Part shown: positions 41,508 to 52,216 of the stretch, piece after piece | Numbering within the stretch: position 1 is the first letter of the stretch | Layout of the letters: every line of letters begins with the position of its first letter | From: Gnetum montanum | Lineage: Eukaryota; Streptophyta; Gnetopsida; Gnetales; Gnetaceae | Reading direction: 5' to 3' | Length of the DNA: 64,000 nucleotides | Assembly (NCBI GenBank): GCA_015680685.1 | Contig: MNCI01018990.1 | Span: forward strand, 376,739 to 440,738 | Position numbers and translations under genes: made by a program | The notes under the pieces: model-generated | The model's database searches: none | The model's input: the letters and a program-made list of their open reading frames with translations, nothing else | Told to the model about the DNA's origin: nothing

Positions 41508-43940
41508 TTATGGATGAGTAGGGAGTTCACCTTGCATTGCTGGAGTAGGTGGAAATGGAGCTATTGGTGGGAGAGATGCAGCCGGATTTGAAGGATGGTA
41601 CAGTTGTGGAATATCACCCCTAGGAGAGAGAGTCCTATAGTACTCGTGGGCTTGGTCGTGATCTTGGGGAGTAACGTGACCAATAGAGGCACGTGGAGAG
41701 ATTGGATGTTGCATGTAATATCGATATGGGTCAGGTTGCTGGTAAGGATATTGTTGCCTTGGTGGTAGCATTCCCCATGATTGTGGGTGCTGCCACTATT
41801 GATGTTGCTCAATTGGTTGTGGTGAAGTTCCACTTGGATAATACATTAAAGGTTGGTGGAATAGCCTTGGGTTACCTTGGGGATAAGGTAACTGTCAGGA
41901 TGTTTGCCATTTGTTTAAACGTGGATTAAGTGCATACATCCCAGACTCCTGTAGATGTGAGATCATAGGGCAACATCCCTTAGGATGGTCATATTGACAT
42001 ATCTCACATCCACTATCATCATCTATATCTAAGTCGACAACCTCTTCAATAATAACAACTTTACCCTTACCCTTGTTATGTGCATTTTCTGCTTCTCTCT
42101 TTTTTCTTTTGTCACGATCACTACTTTGCTCTCTAGACTACTCTACTACTTTGAGAATAGTTTGAAACCTACTATCCAAGGAGTCCCACATTTATTCTAC
42201 CTTTACCGATACTTCTGATGCTAACTTTTGGATAGGCAAGGTTTTCCTATTCACCATCTCTTCGAGTGGTGACTCTTCATCATCCTCACAAAATCTTACT
42301 CCTTTCTTCTCGAGGGAAGGATGTCAGTTGTATTCTTCCGCACACTCTCTCTTTCGTAGCTCACCTTCTTCCTTAGCAACTTGCTCTAGGATTTTGTGAA
42401 TTTGATGGGACCTAAGCTTGGATAACCTTCCTTGGGCATAAGTCCCAAGGGTTCTTCTCGTTTCATGCCTAAGCCCATCTACAAGATGGCATAGTTGATC
42501 CTGCTATGAATAACCATGGCCAGGACAACGATGTAATAGTGCATAATAATGGCCCATGGTAGCATCTAAGGGTTCATGACTTCCTTTTTTACATCCTTGG
42601 ATTTGCTTTCATAGGTTAGACACCTGGGAGTATGTTTGGTACTTATCATTGAACAATTCTAACATAGTACTCCACCTACGAATGGATTCTAGTTCTAAGG
42701 ACCGGTACTAGCTTTCAGCTTCTCTTATTAGTGTCCATGGAAACAACTTAAGTTTTTGCTACTCATTTTCTATGTTTTACAAGGCACACGCATCGTGAAA
42801 TGCTTGTAAGTGATTTTGAGGATCAACGTTATATCCCCCTTCAAATCATGGGATGTTATTCATGTCTAACCTCTTGATCCTACTATCTTTTTGGTGCCTT
42901 TTTGGAACTCTCACAACCTTAGTTATGTCTAGCATGCTTCAAGTAGTGAGTAGGTGTTCATCATGATTGTCTCGTTTGTGGCATCTATGGTACCTACATT
43001 TTTCCCTACTCTTCTTTCTTCTATGTCATGATTCCCTAGAGTGCCCTCATCCTCTATCTTTGTTATCTCGTCTGTGACTTCCACTTTGCTTGCCCTTATC
43101 CTCATGATATTTTTCCCTATGGCTACATTCGGACACTAAAGGAGAGGGTGAAGAAGACAATGAAGGTGAAGAAGAAGGAGAACCACCATCATGATGATGT
43201 CTACTACCTTCTCTTAGGTGGTCTCTACCTCGATCGCAATTGCAATCAGAATGACCACCTTTGTCATGTGTCCTTGTTATTTTCTTGGACACTTTGTGTC
43301 CATTGGTATCAACACCTAGGTTGTGAATAGTAGAATGAAGGTTCTGATACACAACCCCTTGGTCAAAGTCAAGAGGAGGAACATCATTATGTGGGTGACT
43401 ACCTGAGGTAGGTTCATCCCCTCACTTTCACTTAAAATATGGGGGGCATCCTTGGACCATTTTCCCTTCAAATATTTATGGTGTTTCTCTTGTTGCAAAT
43501 CCATTTGATGTTACAACTCTGTGGGATGATAGTCTCTCAAATCATAGTCCTGCACAATGTATTCCATGTGTAAGTGTTGCATGCATATTCATGTGAGAGC
43601 ATGAAGAAGCATACTTGGGACTAAATGGTCAGGAGGTAACACTATGTTACCTTCCCAAGTCATGCCAACATAGCTGTTCATCTTGATGAAGAATAAAGGT
43701 GAAGTCAGCTATATATTCATCATGATGAATATATACCACACGAAACTATTGAGGGATTGGCAGATCAACATCATGTGTATCCTGTCACCAATTTCTTCTT
43801 GTGTTAGTCCTAAGTGGTGAAGTGCTTTTGTGCGAAGAAGAAGAAATCTTGTCTTATTCAATGTGCAATGTACTATTATCTTTTTCTTAACCAATCCTAA
43901 GGGTTAATTTCAACAATGTGAATGATTTTCTAAGTTCTAC
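41508..43940 (-). pseudogene. gag of E8
   Basis: Broken but collinear with E7 and E9. N-terminal region at 43900-43330; an Arg/Ser/His-rich stretch (43352-43047: HDKGGHSDCNCDRGRDHLRE, SPSSSPSLSSSPSP); the Gag core at about 42900-42420, with the relic RCPGHGYS and the block HLVDGLRHETRRTLGTYAQG; the zinc knuckle CEICQYDHPKGCCP at 42009-41970; and a Pro/Gln/Tyr-rich tail (41771-41508) ending QGELPTHP. It forms particles in intact relatives. Confidence 0.75.
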
Positions 43941-43957
43941 TTAGCACACAAACAACT

Positions 43958-43979
43958 AAGTTCTTGGCAACAATGCCAA
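43958..43979 (-). promoter_or_regulatory. Primer-binding site of E8
   Basis: Minus strand TTGGCATTGTTGCCAAGAAC directly follows the 5' LTR. It keeps TGGC-x3-GTTGCC of the tRNA-Asp-type site, with the GGGG run changed to AAG. Same position as in E7. Confidence 0.65.
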
Positions 43980-44801
43980 TGATGAGTGGCAAGGTACCCC
44001 TACGCTCAACCATACGAATACGAGCATTTCACACACGATCCAATCAAATTCCAAGGACTAAGTACCTATGCACCTTTGTGGAACAATAACAAGTTGGTTA
44101 ATCATTGTCTTTCCAAACTTACTTGTATGTCATGGTTGTATGGTTAAGTAAGCTTGAGGCATATGATTTTTATGGCTTTTATGTGTTTTATATCTTATGC
44201 TAGTAAGGAGGGGGAGAGAGATAACTAAGTAACTAATCTAATTTAACTACTCATTAACTAAGTTCTCATTACTCCTACCACTAATATCCATTCCCACTTA
44301 TTGCACACATCCTGACCCAGTGCAACGCTACTGGGATTACCAAACGCTAATTGTCACTGGGTTACCAAGCGCTACACACATGCTTGAAGTGGTTATAACT
44401 AAGAGAGTTGTAGGGTGAGAGAGATAATTAATTAACTAGGAAAACATTAAATAATAATTAAAACTAATTAATATATTCTGTATGTTACAAGGTTTATCAT
44501 AAAGTTTGTCTTTATTGCCATACACAAAGTGTGCTCAAGTACACAATGCTTGAATAAAGATTCGTTCACTCTATGACTCCTACTGCGGGCACAAAAAAAT
44601 AATTCTAACTCTAAAGGGAAGAAATGGCAAGAGTTTGGCTAAAGGACTAACTTTCTAATGTCGAAACCAATGGTGCTGCCTCTTATTTATAGATAAGGAG
44701 ACATGTCGTGATATCAGGTATTCGCCATTGCATGATTGATCCGATATCGTAGATGCGATATTGCGGACACGATATTGTGGACGTGATAGCATGGTTCATC
44801 A
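43980..44801 (-). repeat. 5' LTR of E8 (822 bp)
   Basis: TGATGAGTGGCAAGG to GATAGCATGGTTCATCA. TATA box (reverse) near 44680-44690, GATATC array 44705-44790 (TCGTGATATCAGG, GATATCGTAGATGCGATATT). Confidence 0.88.
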
Positions 44802-45586
44802 AGTAGGATAAAAAAAACCAACAAATACCTCTTTACCAGTTTGATTGAATGGTGTAGGAACACCTCTTCTGATCTCCTTTTCCACCCTACATGTATGTTT
44901 TGCAAGTTTTTGAGTTTGAAGAAGATGTCTTGGGAGGCTAGGAGATGTCTTGGCTAAGACCTATAGATGATAGGAGACATATTAGCTAAATATGAGACTT
45001 CTTAGAGGAGATGGAATGGGCAAGATGTCTCATGCAAGTCATCTTGGGCAAGATATCTTTGCCTAGAATGAGACATCTTGACACTAGAGTAAACATCTTA
45101 GAAAAATAGTAGACATATTTCTTGAGAGCTGAGCTAACTTAGAGACATCTTGGAAAGATTAGAGATGACCCATACATATGGGAAAACTTTCAAAAATACT
45201 CATTCCAATTTGGGAAACAACAAAATAAAGTAAGAAAGAATGGAAAACAATGAAAGATCTTCAAGTGGAGCTTGGGGAAGGTTTCCTAGTGTTCTTTTGA
45301 TCTTTTTTTTCTATATAATTTTGATGTGTGTTTCATGTTAGTATGTGAAAGAAATCACCAAGAGAACTAAGACTAATGGCAAGAGAGAGAGAGCTCTTGA
45401 GGAGAAGAGCTTGTGTAAGGAAATTGAGTGAGAAAAAAGGAAGAGCACTTAACAGAGGTTGAGAGAACCTCTTATAAGTGTCTTGTATTGAACTTTGACT
45501 CCATGGTAAGCAATTGAGGATTGAGAGAGGACATGTGTGGCCTTTAAGATTCTTGGGAAAGTTGTGAGTTGATCTTATCTCCTTAT
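44802..45586 (-). repeat. Right LTR of E6, second portion, with an extra inserted block
   Basis: Only the first 45 bases (AGTAGGATAAAAAAAACCAAC...) match the left LTR. From about 44848 to 45586, and again 52217 to about 52370, comes a block of roughly 0.9 kb that the left LTR lacks. It contains many repeats of GAGACATCTTGG or GATGTCTTGGC. Its ends, GGTGTAGGAACACC and AACACCCCTGCACC, are roughly inverted copies. I take it as a separate older insertion. E9 landed inside it at CTTAT. The minus frame 45333-45620 has no recognisable product. Confidence 0.45.
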
Positions 45587-47088
45587 TGATGAGTGGCGAG
45601 GTACCCCTACACTCAACCATATGAATACAAGCATTTCACGCATGATCCGATCGAACTCCAAGGACTAAGTGCTTACGCACCTTAATGGAACACTCAAGGT
45701 TAATCAATCATTGTCTTTCCAAACTTACTTGTATTGTCACGGTTGTATGGTTCAGTAAGCTTGATGATGAGTGGAGAGGTATCCCTACACTCAACAATAC
45801 GAAATGAGCGTAGCACACGCGGTCCAATCGAACTCCGTAGACTAAATGCCTAAACGCCCCATGGAACACTTGGGGTTAATCATTCGTTGTCTTCCCAGAC
45901 TTACTCGTTGTTGTCACGGTGTATGGTTAAGTAAGTCCGAGGTATATGATTTTTTTGGTCTTTTATGATTTTATCTCCTATGCTATGAGGTGAAGGGTTG
46001 AGAATCTAACTAACTCTAACTAAGGACTAAGTCTAAATTAACTAGCATTAGCATCCGTTCCCACTTACCGTACACACCTTGAACTATGCAACTGTGGCTA
46101 CCAAATGCTAATCGTTACTGGGATCACCAAACATAACGCATGTGCTCAAAGTGGTCGTATTGAGGCACCTAACTAGCCTAAGCGTGATGAGCAGTCGATT
46201 CCTTGACTAACCATACACATCCGTAGATGCTCGTAATCAAGTCGTACTCATGTCATGCTAATGCATGTAATAAATAATAGGTAGGAAATAACATGTAATA
46301 AAACCTATTCCATGCATTGCAAGGTTTATCCACAAAGCTCGTCTCTATTGCCGTACACAACTTGCATTCAGGTACAAAGCTGCTCAAATAAAGATCCATT
46401 TACTTGGGGACTCCTACTGTAGGCACTTGGAAAATATTCTATCTCTGGAATATATCTTGAGGTATATGATTTTTATAGCTTTATATTTTTTATGTCTTAT
46501 GCTAATAAAGGAGAGGGAGAGAGAACTAAGTGGCTAACTTATATTAACTATTCATTAACTAGTTTCTAAATGTCCCTAACACTAGTATCTATTCCCACTT
46601 GCTATACACATCCTGAACTAGTGCAACACTACTGGGATTACCAAATGCTAATCATTACTGGATTACCAAGTGCTACACGCATGCTTGAAGCAGTCGTATT
46701 GAGTGTAGTTAACTAAGGAAGTTGAAGGTTGAGAGAGGTATTAATTAACTAGGAAAGCATTAAAAAATAATTAATTACTAATTAATTTAATCTATATGCT
46801 GCAAGGTTTATCATAAAGTTCATCTTTATTGCTAGATAAAAAATTGTGCTCAGGTACAAATTGCTCGAATAAAGATCCATTCACTCTATGACTTCTACTG
46901 TAGGCACACAGAAATAATTCTAACTCTCGAATAACAAAACTATAAGAATATGGCTAAGGGTCTATGTCTAACTATATTGGAACAAAGGCATCGCCTCTTA
47001 TTTATAGAAGATGAGGTAGGACATGATATCACATATGCGATATCACGTGGCAGATGTGATATCACGTACATGATATCGTGACTCATCA
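45587..47088 (-). repeat. 3' LTR of E9, interrupted by E10
   Basis: Parts 45587-45764 and 46461-47088 join at CTTGA into one LTR of about 806 bp: TGATGAGTGGCGAGG to GATATCGTGACTCATCA. TATA near 46997-47007; array GATATCACATATGCGATATC at 47020-47080. Confidence 0.85.
45765..46455 (-). mobile_element. E10: solo LTR with lost U3 inside the E9 LTR
   Basis: Starts TGATGAGTGGAGAGG, is flanked by CTTGA on both sides (45760-45764, 46456-46460), and is 691 bp long. It follows the Athila LTR through R-U5 to ATTCTATCTCTGGA and then ends in ATATAT: TATA box, GATATC array and CATCA end are missing. A solo LTR formed by unequal recombination, then trimmed, fits best. Confidence 0.75.
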
Positions 47089-47106
47089 TACCCCCATGAC
47101 TGAATG
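47089..47106 (-). promoter_or_regulatory. Polypurine tract of E9
   Basis: Minus strand CATTCAGTCATGGGGGTA adjoins the LTR. Internal copies stand at 47640-47655 and 48966-48985. Confidence 0.7.
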
Positions 47107-47426
47107 AAAACTTGTCCTCGAGTTCCTTACAAAATATTGGGAAGGTATGGGATCATTGACTTGAATGACAACTAATGGTGAATGGGATGACATCTGAATA
47201 GATCAATCATTACAATACATGGCAACATTAGTGTTCATGATCACAAGAGTGAACACTATACACAATTGACATCTAGCCTTATTTGGTAGTTGAGAGAGAA
47301 GAGAGAAAAGGAGAAGACATGTTGCTACTGATGCCAAGATTGCACCTTTCATTGTCCATCCATCCATGCCATTAATCTTGTTCCTTGCACAACTGTTTCA
47401 ACACCAATCCATCCTAAGTGTTTCCT

Positions 47427-47540
47427 TCAGGTCCAGTCCATTGCTGTATGATTACCATCTACACACACAGCACAGTCACATATGAGCAAGGATAAGTAAA
47501 TCACAATACAGTTGATACCTTTCCTTGGTGTAAGGTCCAT
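47427..47540 (-). pseudogene. Small 3' ORF of E9
   Basis: ATG at 47540; the 60-bp segment 47518-47459 (GTATCAACTG...TGTGTGTAG) encodes INCIVIYLSLLICDCAVC when read through. The following NHTAMDWT block then meets a stop, where E8 has a Trp codon. Otherwise close to E8. Confidence 0.5.
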
Positions 47541-49110
47541 TGGCTGAGTTGTGATATGGCTAATATAGATTTTAGAGATATAACACTGGTAACTACCCAA
47601 GGTGTAGGGGTTAGGAAAAATTGAAAAAAATTGGACCAATGCCCCCATGACTAAAAGTGATCCTCCAGTAGTGATAGAATGGAAAAAGATAAGGAATAAG
47701 AAAGATGGAGAAAAAGAAACAACGAAAACGCTAATAAAATGGATGTTAGAGGTGGAAATGAACTAAAAACATGTTGATTGCAGAAATGTTTAAGGGAAAG
47801 AAGTTAACTGATGCACCAAATAGGAATGCTAGTGGATCCTCCCCAAAGCAGGCTCATGCCCTTTATGCCCTGACAAACCAACATTCAAAGAGTTCGTAGG
47901 CTCTGGAAATGTAATTTGGGAGAGAGAGTTAAAGACTTAACCCCAATAATTCACCAAAGAGAAAAAAATGCATCAACCAAAATATAGGCTACTGATACAA
48001 CCAGCAATGAGGTGGAAAATGGAGAAAGAATGATGGGGAGAAGAGAATGGAATGGAGTCCCAAGAACAAGGTGGTGTACAAACCCTTGTGTATTTATGGT
48101 TAATGTGACTAAGTAGATCTCATTCCAAATCCAGCCTCAAACAATCCTCATCCAGTGACTTCACATTAATACACTTGGCCAATTCATCCACTTGAAGTAA
48201 CAAGAATGCTTCTGCCAAAGAGTCACCACCATTCCAAGGAAATGAGAAAGGGGAAAAGTAGGAAGCCAGGAAGGGCCTTAGTTAGAGGGAACATGTTTGT
48301 TTAATTCCATAACTAGTGCTTGTAGCCCAAATAATTATTTTGTCTAAGGGGTGTGCTTTGAATTCTCATTGTTTTTTTTCTGTGAGAACCACACCATGCA
48401 AAGACTTAATTTTTATTGGCTCAACTTCTCAAAAATGGAGCAACATAGGAATGGTAAGGAAAAATTAAGAAGAAAACATCTAAGCACCCAAGAGAATAGC
48501 TAGCACAAATGCATCAAATCCCTTTAAAGTCACACCCTTTTTAGTCCTTGAGTCCTTCCTTAGTTTGAAAAATGCTTAGTCACCAATTTGTTAATAGTTT
48601 TATTATTAAAGAAAGGAACTGTACAGTTTCAAGCCAAGAGAAACCATAGAAATTCATGGATGCATGGATGACATGGACTCATTGCCTGTTATATCAAAAG
48701 AACCATACCTTAGTGTCAACATTATAACTCAAAGGTAAAAACCAAACATCAACAATCAATAGAATATAGTTCATACCACCATCAAGAGCACTTATTAGGT
48801 GACGAATCTAACAAAACAAAACAAAAATTCACACAAAGAAATGAAAAAGTATAAACGATGTTGCAAAACAAAAACAAGAAAAATTAAAGAAATTTGTAAA
48901 ACAAAAATGTGTAAAAAAAAACTTAAAATGGAACTGAGGGCCTCAAATGGTTAGCAGAGGTGGCTATCTCCCCCATGACTGAGTTGGAACTAGGAGATCT
49001 GAAATAGTGAGCAAGGTCATCCCTTCTCAGAGGTATTATGTGCACTGACCATTCTAAATTCATGGAAGGGTTTCGTCTATTGCACATTGACTAATAATTT
49101 CTTATTAGGG
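47541..49110 (-). other. Post-integrase module of E9
   Basis: Collinear with 36075-37640 of E8: internal polypurine-like boxes, conserved box at 47828-47866, a box with ATCAAATCCCTTTAAAGTCACACCC near 48520, and an A-rich tract near 48830-48930. No long ORF. Confidence 0.6.
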
Positions 49111-49120
49111 CTCTTGTTTG
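49100..49120 (-). other. Deletion junction replacing integrase-RNase H-RT in E9
   Basis: TTATTAGGGCTCTTGTTTG joins what are, in E8, ...TCTGGGCTCTCAGG (near 37645) and ...TAAGGGCTCTTGTTT (near 40410). The shared GGGCTCT marks the breakpoint, and about 2.8 kb of pol is missing. Confidence 0.8.
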
Positions 49121-49339
49121 AATTTTTTAGGAATTTCCAACTTCCCCTAGTTGATGTTTTCAAGGTGAAGGCTTGGAAGTTGGCAACGAACTTGCTCTAG
49201 TGCATCTATGCTTTCGATGTAAGCACAAGTTATTCCCTCAGTTAGTTCCATGCACATTAGTGAGTTGCTCTCTTGATCAGCTATCAGCCACTGGGTGTCT
49301 TCTTGTCGTGTGGCTGTTTCATATAGGCACTTTTGTATA

Positions 49340-49780
49340 TTAATGTCTTGTGCACACCAGTTTCATGTAGGCAATGCTAAGCTTTGCACAACCCATGATC
49401 TTTGCATGCAATTGCACCCTATATCACTGTATGCGATGCATGGAACCTTCTTCTTCTCGATCTTTCCAAAAGTGTTCTCCTTAGATATTTCCAAGGAAAG
49501 ATTGTGGATTTCTAGGAATGCATCTATAGTACTTAGCCATGCCCTCTCCATTATCATTGGGAAGTTCCCTTTACCGTTATTCACTTGTATCACTAGGAAA
49601 TCAGCTGGGTACGACCACCCACACATAGTGGTGATGATGTCCTCCACCAATCCCAAGGGAACAATGATGGACTGGTCGGCCATCTCTAGGTGAATATTGC
49701 TCTTCTTTAATGGAGGTAGGTTCTAGGCTTTGTACATTTCTTGTGATATTAATTTGACTCTAGAACCTAAGTCCAGAAGA
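49340..49780 (-). pseudogene. Protease of E9
   Basis: Frame 49683-49363 is open for 106 codons: MADQSIIVPLGLVEDIITTM, NNGKGNFPMIMERAWLSTID and FGKIEKKKVPCIAYSDIGC. The active-site segment upstream (about 49770) has a stop and a changed DS-G region. Homologous to 41190-40816. Confidence 0.75.
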
Positions 49781-50029
49781 GATTTTCATGGCTCATTCCT
49801 AGCGATTTGGAGATAGATTAGAGGGCTTCCAAGATCAGATAATTTCTTGGGAAGGTAGCCAACCTTGATCCAGTTAGTAATGGTATGTGTTAACATAATC
49901 ATATGCATTGAGCTTGGTGTTTGGTTCAAAGGGAGCTCTGAAGCTTTATTTGATGGGGAGGCATTTAGAGGTTCAACAGCTTGTGGTTGTAAGGGCTTGG
50001 TTAGACTATTGGTTCTAAAGAAAGATCAT

Positions 50030-52085
50030 GTGGAGAGATTGGATGTTGCACGTAGTAGCCATATGGGTTAGGTTGCTGGTAGGGGTATTGTTACCTAGGT
50101 GGCAGCATCCCCCATGACTGTGGGTATTGCCACTGTTGATGTTGCTCAACGGGTTTTGGTGGAGTTCCACTTGGATAATATGTTGAGTGTTAGTGGAACT
50201 GCATTAGGTTACCTTGGGAATAAGGTAACCGTCGGGGTGCTTACCGTTTATTTAGTCATGGGTTTAGTGCATACATCCTAGAATCTTGTAGATGTGAGAT
50301 CACTGGGCAACATCCCTTAGGATGGTCGTATTGGCATATCTTACATCCACATCATTGTCTATGTCTAAATCCACAACCTCTTTTGTGATGGCCATTTTTC
50401 CCTTACCCTTGTTACATGCATTTTCCACTTCTCTCTTTTTCTTTTTTTCATAGTCACTACCTCGATCCCTAGACTCCTATACAATTTTAAGAACAGTTTT
50501 AAACCTACTATCTAGGGAGTCCCACATTTGGTCTACCTTTGCTGATACTTCTGTTGTTAACTTTTGGAAAGGAAAATTTTTCCTATTCACCATCTCCTCA
50601 AGTGGTGACTCTTCTTCCTCCTCACAAAATCTCACTTCCCTTTTTTGAAGGGAAGGATCTCAGTTGTATTCTTCCACACTTTCTCTTTTTCGTAGCTCAC
50701 CTTATTCTTTGGCTACTTGCTCTAGCAATCTATGAATTTGATGAGACCTAAGCTCTGATAAGCTTCCTTGGGCATACATCCCAAGGGTTATTCTTGTTTC
50801 ATGCCTAAGTCCATCCACAAGATGGCGTAGTTGATCCTGCTATGAATAACCATGGCTAGGGCAACGATGTAATAGTGTGTAATAGTGGGCCATGGAAGCA
50901 TCCAAGGGTACATGATTTCCTTACTTCCATCCTTGGATTTGCTTCTGCAAGTTAGACACTCGGGAGTATGTTTGGTACTTATCATTGAATAGTTCTAACA
51001 TTGTACTTCACCTCCAAATGGATTCCAGTTCTAAGGACTGGTACCAGCTTTCAGCTTCTTTCACTAGTGTCCTTGGGAACAACTTCAATTTTTGCCATTT
51101 TTTTCTATGTTTTGCAAGGAACATGCATCGTGGAATGCTTGTAAATGATTTTGAGGATCAGTGTTGTATCCCCCTTCAAATCTTGGGATGTTGTTCATGT
51201 CTAAACTCTTGATCCTACTATCCTTTTGGTCCCTTGGAACTCTTACGACCTCTGTTATATCTAGCATGCTTCTAGTTGCGAGTAGGGGTTTTTCGTGATC
51301 ATCTTGTTCATAGCATCTATGGTGTCTACGTGGTTCCCTATTCTCCCTTCTTCTATGCCTTAATTCCTCATATTTCCCTCGTCCTCATTCTCGACTATCT
51401 CATTGATGTTTTCACTTTGTTTTCATTTATCCTCACTATTGGTTTCCCTATTACTACATCTAGACATTGAAGGAGAGGGTGAAGATGATGATGAAGGTGA
51501 AGAAGGAGAACCATCACCATGACGGTGTTTTCTACCTTCTCTTCAGTGGTCTCAGCCTCGATCATGATCATGATTAGAACATTTTCCCTTATCACGTGTT
51601 TGTGTTCCTTTGTTGAACACTTCATGTTCATGGGTATCATAACCAAGGTTGTGAATAGTGGAGTGGAGGTTCTGATACACTACCTATTGACCATTTTTAG
51701 GAGGAGGAACATCATTTTGCAGGGAACCTGTTAAAGCAGGTTCACCATCCTCAATTTTTCTCAAAACATGCAGAGCATCATGTGGCCATTTACCCTTCAA
51801 GATGTGTGCTATCTCTCCTGTTGCAAGTTCCTTTGACGTTGCGCTTCTGTGGGATGATAGTCCCTTGTGTCATGATTTCATGCAATGTATTCTGCTATAA
51901 AAGAGGCATGCCTATTCATGAGAGAGCACAAAGGAGCATGTTATGGACTGATCAGTTTGGAGGCAACACTATGTTATCCTCCAAGTCTCTCCAATGCAGT
52001 TGTTCATCTTGGTGGAGAATAAAGGTGAAATTGGGTACATACTCATTGGGATGAGTATATACCACAAGAAACTATTTAGGAACTG
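50030..52085 (-). pseudogene. gag of E9
   Basis: Gag N-terminal core IPRFEGGYNTDPQNHLQAFH (51267-51085), then the core around 51050-50790, KEEGELR-type helix near 50700, zinc knuckle CKICQYDHPKGCCP (50350-50310) and a proline/glutamine-rich tail to about 50100. Compared with E8, about 250 bp of the tail are missing at 50025-50035. The gag start is lost at the right-hand deletion. Confidence 0.7.
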
Positions 52086-52211
52086 GTGGATTCTGGTTAT
52101 GTGTATTATGCGATATTGCGGCTCATCACTTATCGCGTGGTAGATGCGATATATGTGATATATTCTGGTTATGTATATATCATGTGGCAGATGCGATATC
52201 GCGGTTCATCA
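52086..52211 (-). repeat. Residual 5' LTR (U3 only) of E9 with local duplication
   Basis: Two imperfect copies of a unit starting TTCTGGTTATGT, continuing into a GATAT array and ending TCATCACTTATC (52091-52134 and 52163-52218). Each carries the LTR end CATCA plus flank CTTATC, so the duplication arose after insertion and after loss of R-U5. Confidence 0.65.
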
Positions 52212-52216
52212 CTTAT

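Larger units (their letters stand above)
34796..44801 (-). mobile_element. E8: most complete Athila-like element (10,006 bp)
   Basis: Two LTRs (34796-35602 and 43980-44801) enclose, on the minus strand, a tRNA-Asp-type primer site, gag, protease, reverse transcriptase, RNase H, integrase, a post-integrase module and a polypurine tract. Flanks are TTTAG and AGTAG; the uninterrupted E6 sequence has GTTAG there, so the 5-bp target duplication has decayed on both sides. Frames are long but carry stops and shifts, so it is not autonomous now. It serves as the reference for the other copies. Confidence 0.9.
45587..52211 (-). mobile_element. E9: Athila-like element lacking integrase and reverse transcriptase
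   Basis: Perfect target duplication CTTAT (45582-45586 and 52212-52216). Minus-strand order: residual 5' LTR U3 only, gag, protease, then directly the end of the integrase region, post-integrase module, polypurine tract (47089) and 3' LTR. The 3' LTR is split by solo LTR E10. Primer site, R-U5 of the 5' LTR and the gag start are deleted at the right end. Non-autonomous. Confidence 0.87.
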
